5,472 nucleotides of DNA from Lentisphaerota bacterium (GTDB lineage Bacteria; Verrucomicrobiota; Kiritimatiellia; JAAZAB01), in contig JACQHI010000467.1 of NCBI GenBank assembly GCA_016199105.1, positions 1-5,472 on the forward strand, written 5' to 3'. Each line of letters starts with the position of its first letter. Position 1 is the stretch's first letter. Positions 1 through 5,472 of the stretch are shown here, one piece after another. Position numbers and translations under genes: made by a program. Below the pieces are notes generated by a model. The model made no database searches, had not been told where the DNA came from, and worked only from the letters and a program-made list of their open reading frames with translations.

Positions 1-492
1 GCGCGCCAGCTCTTCGATCATGCGCATGGGAATGAACAGCGGCGCCAGCCAATAGGGCGGACCGCAAAAATGCTTCAGGTAGCCCGAAAACCCCTGGTAT
101 TTGATTTTATAGAACTGCGTGAGGAGGGCGACCAGAATGGCCATCGCGGCGTTGAGATTCAGGTTGCTGGTGGGCGACTTGAACCCGGGGACCAACCCCA
201 GAAGGTTGGACACGACGATGAAGAAGAACAAAGTCGCAAAGAACGGCAAAAAGCGCGGGCCCTCATGGCCCATGATTTTCACGCTCAGGTCGCTGAGCCA
301 CTCCAGGGCCAGTTCCATCGCGTTCTGGAGGCCCGTCGGACGCACGCTCGCCCGGCGCATGGCCAGCGCGCCCACGAGCGTCAGCAGAATGACCACAAAC
401 CACGCGGTGAGCATGTCCACGGAGAGGTGAAACCCCGGCAGCAACCAGTGCCGCAGGGCTTCGAGAAAATTATATCCTTCCAGTTCTTCCAT
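1..492 (-). CDS. atpB: F-type ATP synthase subunit a (AtpB), 3'-truncated by the window edge
   Basis: This is the first 164 residues of the membrane subunit a of the F-type ATP synthase, which with the c-ring forms the ion path through the inner membrane. Translation from the ATG at 492 begins MEELEGYNFLEALRHW. A hydrophobic helix spans about residues 28-45 and a second about 82-102. The second leads into the subunit-a hallmark SNLLGLVPGFKSPTSNLNLN (residues 95-114). Later come GYLKHFCGP (137-145) and the run ending MIEELAR at the window edge. The essential helix arginine (R210 in E. coli) normally lies just after this point, so it is outside the window and cannot be checked. The start lies 19 bases after the atpI stop. 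Only a weak GTGGGA stretch precedes it, so coupling to upstream translation is likely. Identification is firm; proton versus sodium specificity cannot be read here. Confidence 0.95.
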   Translation of the reverse strand, partial: MEELEGYNFLEALRHWLLPGFHLSVDMLTAWFVVILLTLVGALAMRRASVRPTGLQNAMELALEWLSDLSVKIMGHEGPRFLPFFATLFFFIVVSNLLGLVPGFKSPTSNLNLNAAMAILVALLTQFYKIKYQGFSGYLKHFCGPPYWLAPLFIPMRMIEELAR

Positions 493-511
493 AACGCGAA
501 TCCCACTGCCG

Positions 512-805
512 TTATCCGCCGGGGCTCCGGGTCCGGCTGCACACCGCGCGCGCCATCGTGGTGGCCGCGAGGCCGCCCAACAGGGCCAGCGCCGCCACGG
601 CTCCACAGGCGCGCATCAGACCGACCGCCACCAAAGCGACGAGAACATAGCGGATCAGCCAGCCTCCCCACAAGAGGAAAAACGCCCTTTTTCCCTGCCC
701 TGGTTTTATACAGTTCCGAACGCTCCAGGCGAGGACCTTGAAATTCAACAGGCCCAGGAGCCCGCCCAGCGCCAACCCGAGTATCGCCTCCTGCCATGGG
801 TTCAT
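512..805 (-). CDS. atpI: AtpI-like ATP synthase accessory membrane protein (subunit I)
   Basis: This is a 97-residue hydrophobic protein beginning MNPWQEAILGLALGG. It has about three or four membrane segments: residues 6-28, about 41-62 and about 65-86. The early GLLGLLNFKVLAWSVR stretch (residues 16-30) and a membrane arginine at position 52 (GGWLIRYVL) fit the weakly conserved AtpI family, which assists assembly of the c-ring and the ATP synthase. The ATG at 805 lies 5 bases after the atpZ stop. Its ribosome binding site (TAGGA) overlaps that stop codon, which decides this start over a possible extension to 1057 that would cross all of atpZ. Sequence alone is a weak guide for this family; the position directly before atpB is the main support. 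The AtpR protein of N-ATPase operons is a similar small membrane protein and is the main alternative. Confidence 0.8.
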   Translation of the reverse strand: MNPWQEAILGLALGGLLGLLNFKVLAWSVRNCIKPGQGKRAFFLLWGGWLIRYVLVALVAVGLMRACGAVAALALLGGLAATTMARAVCSRTRSPGG

Positions 806-810
806 ACGTC

Positions 811-1023
811 CTATTTCCCGAGGGTACGGATTTTTTCGAAGATCTGCATGAATCCGGCCGCGATGCCGATCAACAAGCCGGCGATCGTCAACGCGGGTTG
901 CGTATCGAGCCGCCGATCCAGGAACAGGCCGAGCCCCAGCCCGAGGAAGGTGCAGAGCACCAGCGTCAGCCCCAGCGCGCTCAAGGCCGCGTATTGTCGC
1001 CAGGGTTGCTGCGGCGTCGTCAT
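811..1023 (-). CDS. atpZ: AtpZ/AtpI-family small membrane protein
   Basis: This 70-residue protein begins MTTPQQPWRQ and has two membrane segments, about residues 13-35 and 45-61. The loop between them reads LDRRLDTQP, followed by GLLIGIAAGFMQIF. That layout (glycine-rich helix, LDRRLxTxP turn, GLxxGxxAGF helix) is typical of the AtpZ/AtpI family encoded at the head of many F-ATPase operons. AtpZ is thought to form a complex with AtpI and has been linked to magnesium or calcium entry and to ATP synthase assembly; its role here is inferred from that. The ATG at 1023 overlaps the TGA of the upstream EIIA gene (ATGA), with AAAGG seven bases before it. A start at 1044 is possible but would deepen the overlap. 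Confidence 0.85.
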   Translation of the reverse strand: MTTPQQPWRQYAALSALGLTLVLCTFLGLGLGLFLDRRLDTQPALTIAGLLIGIAAGFMQIFEKIRTLGK

Positions 1024-1715
1024 GACGAAGCCTTTCCCCGCCACTGGGATTCCACACGGCGCGCTTCGGCCAGAATCTCGGCCGCCGGCGCGCGCCGCGT
1101 CAGCGTGTCCCGAAACGACGCCTGTCCCAGCGCGAAAAAAAGACGGGACAGGAGGTGCAAATGGTGCCGGGGCGTCGGGCTGATCATGGGGAACACGGCG
1201 AACACCGGGCGGCCATCCAGGGCGCCGAAGGCGATGGGAGGGTCCAAAAAATACAGGGCCACCAGAGGTTTTTCGATCGGCAGGCTGCCCGGATGCCGCG
1301 GATGCGGAATGGCGATGCCATCGCCGACGCCGGTGGATTCCAAGGCTTCCCGTGCCAGCAGCATGCGGAACAGGAGTTCCCGGTCGGTCCCCTCCGGAAG
1401 ACGAAGCCGGTTCACGATTTCGCGCAGCAAAGCGTCCTTGTCGGGGGCGGTCATGTCATAATAAACACCGCCCTGTTCCAAGGAGTCCGCGAGGCCCGGC
1501 AGGGGCGTCGGGTTCTTCTCCGGTTCGGGGGATTTCAGCAACGCCGGGGGGACATCCATTTTCCTGGAGATGGCCCAGTCGAGCAATTCCGCCCGGTGCA
1601 CGAGGGGCCGGCCATCCACAACATGAGAGGGCAAGCCGCCGCGGGCAAGCCATTGCTGGATTTTTTTCACCGAGACATCGAACAGCCGGGCCATGTCTTG
1701 AATCGTGAAATGCAT
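1020..1715 (-). CDS. Helix-turn-helix / PTS EIIA (fructose/nitrogen type) fusion protein
   Basis: This 231-residue cytoplasmic protein has two parts. Residues 1-50 look like an excisionase/MerR-type helix-turn-helix (FTIQDMARLFDVSVKKIQQW, then GRPLVHRAELLDW). A linker of about 30 residues rich in proline and glutamate follows. Residues 82-225 form a PTS EIIA domain of the PtsN/fructose class. GDGIAIPHPR (131-140) places the phosphorylatable histidine at residue 138, and FGALDGRPVFAVFPMISPT and HLHLLSRLFFAL are also typical. No EIIB, EIIC or transporter segment is present, so a regulatory role (phosphorylation state reporting on PEP or nitrogen status) is more likely than sugar uptake. The ATG at 1715 has an excellent GGAGG five bases upstream, which decides it over an extension to 1979 lying inside the GT4 gene. 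Whether the N-terminal domain binds DNA is unproven. Confidence 0.88.
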   Translation of the reverse strand: MHFTIQDMARLFDVSVKKIQQWLARGGLPSHVVDGRPLVHRAELLDWAISRKMDVPPALLKSPEPEKNPTPLPGLADSLEQGGVYYDMTAPDKDALLREIVNRLRLPEGTDRELLFRMLLAREALESTGVGDGIAIPHPRHPGSLPIEKPLVALYFLDPPIAFGALDGRPVFAVFPMISPTPRHHLHLLSRLFFALGQASFRDTLTRRAPAAEILAEARRVESQWRGKASS

Positions 1716-1741
1716 ACGGTCCTCCGAACACAGGCAATACG
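1716..1741 (-). promoter_or_regulatory. Intergenic gap with strong ribosome binding site for the EIIA gene
   Basis: This is the gap between the GT4 stop codon and the EIIA ATG. Read on the minus strand it contains GGAGG (with a following A), separated from the ATG by five bases (ACCGT). It is the clearest Shine-Dalgarno site in the window and supports ATG 1715 as the start. No terminator hairpin is visible in it. Confidence 0.8.
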
Positions 1742-1762
1742 TCACCCGTCCGCCGATGTCAA
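1734..1762 (-). promoter_or_regulatory. Candidate sigma-70 promoter for the EIIA-atp block
   Basis: On the minus strand a perfect TTGACA (bases 1762-1757) is followed by exactly 17 bases and then TATTGC (1739-1734), which matches the first three bases of the TATAAT consensus. Transcription would start roughly 6-8 bases further on, giving a leader of about 10-13 bases that just includes the ribosome binding site. The -35 box lies within the last codons of the GT4 gene. This was found by eye with no statistical test; the -10 box is poor and the organism's sigma factor preferences are unknown. Confidence 0.4.
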
Positions 1763-2872
1763 GGCCGGGTCGGGCAAGATATCCAACAACTGTCGGGCCG
1801 CCGTTCCCGGTTGAAAGTTCCGGGCCTGCCGCCGGCCGAGTTCGATCCGCCGGGCCCTCGGGCCCGCCTCCATCCGGATCAGTTCCACCATGGCCCCGGC
1901 CACACCCGCGGCGGTGAGTTCCCGGATGGGCACCGCCGCGTCGCCGGTCACCTCCGGCATGGAGGTGGCGGGATGGCAACTGACCGGGCAGCCCATGGCC
2001 ATGGCTTCGACGAGGGGATATCCGAATCCCTCATAGCAGGAGGCGGTGACGAACCCGTCGGCCGTCGCATACAAGGCTCGAAGATCGGCGTCGGGAACCT
2101 GCGGAAAAATCCGCACATGCTCAGCCAACCCCCGGCGCCGGATCGCCGTCTCGATCGCCGGCTGGCGGCGCGCGTCCCCGCCCGCCAGCACAAGGACACG
2201 GCCGCGTTCCATCCCCTGCTCCGCCAAAGAGGCGAAGGCCTCGATCAGGAGTTCGACGTTTTTATGCGGCTTGAAATTGCCCACATACAGCAAAAAAGGC
2301 TTGTGCCGGGCATAGACGGATTTGACCCTGTCCTTTCGGGCGGCCTCGACCGGTTCGAACCATTCCGGCGCCAGATCGGGATACAACCGGCGGATTTTGT
2401 GCGTGATGTCCGGCAGCCAATCGGACAGGTCCTTCCCTGTGAAATCCGAATCCACCAGGATGAGAGCCGCCGCGCGGGTGGCCCAACGCAATTGGCGCGC
2501 CATGAAAAAACGTGCGCAACGCCCGGCATCATTCCGGCGGAGAAACATGATGTCATGGACCACGATGATCCGCCGGAACCGGCCCCAGAGGGGAATCTTG
2601 TAATACGGGCTGAAAAAATAATCGGCGTCCGCCTGCATGGCCCGCAACGGCAACACCAGCTGGTCCTGGAACACCGTGGGCAGCCGCGGCAGACGGATTT
2701 CGCGGACCGTCGGTCCCCTCAACGACAGGGGCATTTCGGCGGACGCATTCAGGGCGAACACCCGGAACCCGCCGATCGCCGGGCCCATCGGCGCGAAAAG
2801 ATTTTCAAGATACCGGCCGATCCCGGTTGTCCGATCCGGCACAAATTCGCGCGCATCGATAAAAAGTTTCAT
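1742..2872 (-). CDS. Family 4 glycosyltransferase (GT-B fold, group 1)
   Basis: This 376-residue protein is a retaining sugar transferase, predicted to add a sugar from a nucleotide donor to a membrane-bound glycan intermediate at the cytoplasmic face. The N-terminal half has the acceptor-side signature TTGIGRYLENL (residues 15-25) and VVHDIMFLRR (104-113). The C-terminal half has LLYVGNFKPHKNVELLIEAF (194-213), then LVLAGGDAR and the donor-binding EX7E motif CYEGFGYPLVEAMAMG, with glutamates at 281 and 289. Length is normal for GT4. The ATG at 2872 overlaps the TGA of the preceding gene (ATGA) and no ribosome binding site is evident, so translation is probably by reinitiation. A longer version from 2896 would add eight unconserved residues (MAVRRNII). 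The exact sugar cannot be read from sequence. Neighbouring amidotransferase and GT9 point to O-antigen, capsule or exopolysaccharide assembly. Confidence 0.92.
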   Translation of the reverse strand: MKLFIDAREFVPDRTTGIGRYLENLFAPMGPAIGGFRVFALNASAEMPLSLRGPTVREIRLPRLPTVFQDQLVLPLRAMQADADYFFSPYYKIPLWGRFRRIIVVHDIMFLRRNDAGRCARFFMARQLRWATRAAALILVDSDFTGKDLSDWLPDITHKIRRLYPDLAPEWFEPVEAARKDRVKSVYARHKPFLLYVGNFKPHKNVELLIEAFASLAEQGMERGRVLVLAGGDARRQPAIETAIRRRGLAEHVRIFPQVPDADLRALYATADGFVTASCYEGFGYPLVEAMAMGCPVSCHPATSMPEVTGDAAVPIRELTAAGVAGAMVELIRMEAGPRARRIELGRRQARNFQPGTAARQLLDILPDPALTSADG

Positions 2873-3924
2873 AATAATGTTTCGGCGGACCGCCACACAT
2901 CCTCAACCGTGATCTGTTCCATGCAAGCCTTTTTCCGGCAGTGATTACGGTAGCAGGGCGCGCAGGGCATGGGCTTCTGAATCAGCCGGGAATTCGTTGC
3001 GTCAGCCTGGCAGGGCCTGTCCCGAACGATATTGCCGGGACCGATGAGCGCCACAAAACGGGTTCCCACCGCGGCGGCCACATGCATCAAACTGCTGTTG
3101 GTGGTAATCAAAAGGTTCATCCGTTGCACCAGCACGATGGTTTCCTCGAAGGTCATCCGGCCCGCGGCCACCAGGGGTTTGTTTTTCATCATGCCGGCAA
3201 TTTCTTCCGCCAGAGGCGTCTCTTCCGGTCCGCCGGTAAGGATGATTCTGGCGTCATACCGGTCCGCCAGCCGGTCGGCCAGAAGCGCAAACCGGTCGGA
3301 AAACCAGTGCCGGCTCTTCCGCGCCGATCCGGGATTGATGCCGACAACAAAATCGGAGGTTGAAACACCGTTCCCGGCCAGGAACGTTTCGGCGTTCTTG
3401 TGGCCGTCATCGCTGATCCACAAGTCGGACTTGTCCTGACGATCCACCCGGCCGTCCAGCGCGTTCAAGACATCTTCATAATAATCGCCCTGGCTTTTCG
3501 GATCGGCCTTGCCTTCCCTGATCTTAAGATCGAAAAAGAAACCCCGACCCTCGGTATCCCGGCCCACGTTGAATTGGCCTCGAATAAGCGTGAAGAGCAA
3601 AGCCATCTTCACGCTGCCGATCCATCCGCCTATTTCATAGAAATTAATGGCCAGGTCGAAGCGCTCGCGGCGCAATCGCCCGATCAATCGCGCATAGGCC
3701 AGCCCATGGCTGCCGCTCCACCGACCGGAAACCGGAAAAGGCAATATCGTGTTGACCCATGGACATCCGGCGGCATAGGGATAGGCCCGGCTGGACACGA
3801 GAAGCACGATTCGGCTTTTAGGAAAACGCGTCCGCAGCCCTTTCAAGCTGGGCGCCGCGGCAATAAAATCGCCGATTCCCGCCACGGCGACAACCAGGAT
3901 TTTTTCCGGATGCCCGACGTTCAT
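2869..3924 (-). other. GT9 (heptosyltransferase-like) domain, possibly an independent gene
   Basis: This 351-residue segment, counted from the internal ATG at 3924, has the full length of a stand-alone GT9 protein. It begins with ILVVAVAGIGDFIAAAPSLK, the usual N-terminal GGIGD-type acceptor region. It continues through the donor-domain motif VVGINPGSARKSRHW, then ILTGGPEE and ITTNSSLMHVAAAVGT...ALIGPG, and ends with the CxPC...C....CM cluster common near GT9 C-termini. GT9 enzymes transfer heptose or related sugars in lipopolysaccharide-type glycans, which suggests a Gram-negative envelope. The ATG is followed directly by A, giving an ATGA whose TGA terminates the frame shifted by one base. 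That is exactly the coupling geometry seen at the next gene, so this may be a separate gene. No strong ribosome binding site precedes the ATG. Confidence 0.8.
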
Positions 3925-5472
3925 TTTGGTTGTCCCGACGCGACATCGCTTTGGGTGCGCGGCGGACGGCACATCTGCTTCCGGCAATCCGTGCGACGGG
4001 AGCAAACCATTCCCTTCCAGGGAGAAATCCGGGCGATACCGTTCGAACCAGTGGTCGAGAAAAACCAGGGCCCATAGTACGTCGGTCCGGTTCTGCCGTC
4101 CGGCGGCGTGTTCGGCGATGAGCCGGTCGAGGCCCTCCTTCCGGATGAGACCGCGCCGCACAATCCCCGCGGCGGACGCTTCCATGAACCCGCGAAGCTC
4201 ATGATTGAACCAGTGCCCGATCGGGATCATGAAGCCCTTCTTTTTCTGGGCCAGGATTTCACGCGGCAGTTGCGGGGCGAGCAGATCCTTCAACAGGGCT
4301 TTCAACGTCCAGCCCGACACCCGGTAATGGGACGGCAGCCCCAGCATGAATTCCACAAGCCGCCGGTCACAGAGCGGCACGCGCAGTTCCAGGCCGCATC
4401 GCATGCTGGCGCGGTCCGCCAGGGTCAGCAAATCGCCCGGCAAATACGTCAGCAAATCGCCCAGGAACGTGGCGGACAAGGCGTCCCGGGACGGCAGGCC
4501 GTCCAGAATCTCCCGGACCTCGGAAGGCGTGTCGCCGGCGGCGGCCAGCGCCGGCGAAAACAGGTCCGCCTTGTCATCTGAACTCAAATGCCCGGCCCAC
4601 TCGCTGTACGCCACGGAGAGCGGTTTGACTCCGCCCTGCAGGAAGCGGCGCAACCAACTGCCGACGTTGCGGGACGATATCTGTTCAGGGATCGAAGCGG
4701 CCAGGCCGGCCAGGAGTTGTCGCAGCCCCGGAGGCAGGCGTCGATAGGACGCCAGGCGGTTCGCCCCCAGGTAGCGGGGGTAACCGCCAAAGAGCTCATC
4801 GCCGCCAATGCCCGTCAAAGCCACCTTGACCGATTGCCGCGCGGCGCGACACACCCAAAAGGTGGGCAATATGGATGAATCCGCCAGCGGCTCATCCAGC
4901 ATCTCCACCAGGTCTGGAAGGTCGGATTCGACATCCGGCTCGATGTGCAATTCGTTCAGCGTATAGCCGAAATGGCGGGCCACTCGCTTGGCTTTATCCA
5001 GTTCGTTGAAGGCGGGGTAGTCCGGGCCATAGTCCGCGCAAAAGGCCTCCGGCAGGGTTCCCCCGCGAGCCAGGTACGCGGCGATGGCACTCGAATCCAG
5101 CCCTCCGCTCAGGAATAGGCCCAACGGCACATCGGCGACTTTCTGCTCGCGGACAATCGTCTCCAGAAGGCCGTCGAGCTCGGCCAGGGCCCCGGCCTTG
5201 CCGGGATCCGGGCGGAGGGGAACGTCCAGCGGGTTCCAGAACAAGCCGGTCCGAATCTCGCCCCGCCGCCACGTCAGCCATTCGCCCGGCTTCAATTTTC
5301 GGATACCGGCATAGATGGTGTCGGGCGCCGGAATGTAAAGGCAATCGAGGTAATATTTCAGGGCTTTGAGATTCACATCGCCGGCCAGGCCGGGAACCTT
5401 CAAAAGCGCCTTGAGTTCCGAGGCGAAAAAAAGCTGCTGCCCGCGTACGGCATAGTAGAGCGGCTTGACGCC
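2869..5472 (-). CDS. Asparagine-synthetase-type amidotransferase fused in frame to a GT9 glycosyltransferase; N-terminus outside window
   Basis: One open frame of 867 visible residues enters from the right edge. Residues 1-23 (GVKPLYYA...FFASELKAL) match the late part of the class II glutaminase domain, so about 120 residues including the catalytic N-terminal cysteine lie outside. The synthetase domain follows: the ATP pyrophosphatase loop SGGLDSS (residues 122-128), TGIGGDELFGGYPRY (220-234), LPGDLLTLADRASM...LELRVPLCD, and KKKGFMIPIGHWF near 410-422. It ends near HWFERYRPD (474-482). This family moves ammonia from glutamine to an adenylated carboxylate, making asparagine or amidating sugar acids in surface glycans; the neighbours favour the latter. 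After a linker of about 34 residues a complete GT9 domain runs from residue 517 to the end. A TTG at 5403 is not a credible start because conserved sequence lies upstream. No stop separates the two parts, but the junction could be a frameshift artefact. Confidence 0.85.
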   Translation of the reverse strand, partial: GVKPLYYAVRGQQLFFASELKALLKVPGLAGDVNLKALKYYLDCLYIPAPDTIYAGIRKLKPGEWLTWRRGEIRTGLFWNPLDVPLRPDPGKAGALAELDGLLETIVREQKVADVPLGLFLSGGLDSSAIAAYLARGGTLPEAFCADYGPDYPAFNELDKAKRVARHFGYTLNELHIEPDVESDLPDLVEMLDEPLADSSILPTFWVCRAARQSVKVALTGIGGDELFGGYPRYLGANRLASYRRLPPGLRQLLAGLAASIPEQISSRNVGSWLRRFLQGGVKPLSVAYSEWAGHLSSDDKADLFSPALAAAGDTPSEVREILDGLPSRDALSATFLGDLLTYLPGDLLTLADRASMRCGLELRVPLCDRRLVEFMLGLPSHYRVSGWTLKALLKDLLAPQLPREILAQKKKGFMIPIGHWFNHELRGFMEASAAGIVRRGLIRKEGLDRLIAEHAAGRQNRTDVLWALVFLDHWFERYRPDFSLEGNGLLPSHGLPEADVPSAAHPKRCRVGTTKMNVGHPEKILVVAVAGIGDFIAAAPSLKGLRTRFPKSRIVLLVSSRAYPYAAGCPWVNTILPFPVSGRWSGSHGLAYARLIGRLRRERFDLAINFYEIGGWIGSVKMALLFTLIRGQFNVGRDTEGRGFFFDLKIREGKADPKSQGDYYEDVLNALDGRVDRQDKSDLWISDDGHKNAETFLAGNGVSTSDFVVGINPGSARKSRHWFSDRFALLADRLADRYDARIILTGGPEETPLAEEIAGMMKNKPLVAAGRMTFEETIVLVQRMNLLITTNSSLMHVAAAVGTRFVALIGPGNIVRDRPCQADATNSRLIQKPMPCAPCYRNHCRKKACMEQITVEDVWRSAETLL

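Noticed and set aside
70..741. Plus-strand open frame of 223 codons opposite atpB and atpI
   Set aside because: It is antisense to two recognisable membrane-protein genes. The translation is rich in Arg, Pro and Gly with no family features, as expected of a shadow in GC-rich DNA.
806..1057. N-terminal extension of the AtpI-like protein to 1057
   Set aside because: It would cover the whole atpZ gene in another frame. ATG 805 has a ribosome binding site and starts just before the first membrane helix.
1716..1979. N-terminal extension of the EIIA protein to a start at 1979
   Set aside because: The extra 88 residues are out-of-frame GT4 sequence rich in Gly and Arg. ATG 1715 has an ideal GGAGG and begins exactly at the helix-turn-helix.
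1811..2944. Plus-strand open frame of 377 codons opposite the GT4 gene
   Set aside because: Its length comes from the codon bias of the GT4 gene on the other strand. The translation is dominated by Arg, His, Pro and Gln and matches no fold; GT4 motifs on the minus strand are unambiguous.
3400..4581. Plus-strand open frames at 3400-4077 and 4108-4581 opposite the amidotransferase-GT9 gene
   Set aside because: Both are antisense to well-conserved domains, with low-complexity Arg/Gln/Pro-rich translations and no convincing ribosome binding site.
4697..4716. Near-palindromic GGCCAGG/CCGGCCAGG stretch that could be a hairpin
   Set aside because: It lies inside the synthetase domain and is explained by Leu-Ala-Gly-Leu-Ala codons; there is no following T-run and no second copy acting as a repeat.
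5401..5403. TTG start for the amidotransferase
   Set aside because: Conserved family sequence (GVKPLYY and FASELKAL) continues upstream in the same frame to the window edge, so the gene is simply cut by the window.

Overview
This is a GC-rich bacterial window (roughly 60% G+C by eye) in which every gene I can support lies on the minus strand. The genes are packed with 4-base overlaps or gaps of 5 to 26 bases. Transcription runs from base 5472 down to base 1. Both outer genes run off the window. The taxon cannot be fixed from this sequence. A helix-turn-helix plus PTS EIIA protein beside an atpZ-atpI-atpB cluster resembles what I associate with Planctomycetota, Verrucomicrobiota, Kiritimatiellota or Omnitrophota, and I hold that only loosely.

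Right part (5472 to 1742), surface-glycan block. The first reading frame carries an asparagine-synthetase-type glutamine amidotransferase (N-terminus outside the window). It continues without a stop into a complete ADP-heptose:LPS heptosyltransferase-like GT9 domain. A family 4 glycosyltransferase follows, joined by an ATGA overlap. These are typical members of an O-antigen, capsule or exopolysaccharide cluster: an amidotransferase that may amidate a sugar acid, and two sugar transferases.

Middle (1762 to 1020). A gap of 26 bases, plus the last codons of the GT4 gene, holds a plausible sigma-70-type promoter (TTGACA, 17-base spacer, TATTGC) and a strong ribosome binding site. Next is a 231-residue protein with an excisionase/MerR-like helix-turn-helix at its N-terminus and a PTS EIIA (fructose/nitrogen type) domain with its phosphorylatable histidine.

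Left part (1023 to 1), start of an F-type ATP synthase operon: a small AtpZ-like protein whose ATG overlaps the EIIA stop codon, an AtpI-like membrane protein, and the first 164 residues of subunit a (AtpB). The rest of the operon presumably continues beyond base 1.

The points most worth a second look are four. The amidotransferase-GT9 fusion may really be two genes merged by a single-base shift. The usual acidic residue of the amidotransferase SG(E/D)G motif is isoleucine. The PTS-type regulator is translationally coupled to the ATP synthase genes. The promoter candidate would separate the glycan block from the ATP synthase block. I found no RNA genes, mobile elements, CRISPR arrays or long non-coding stretches.
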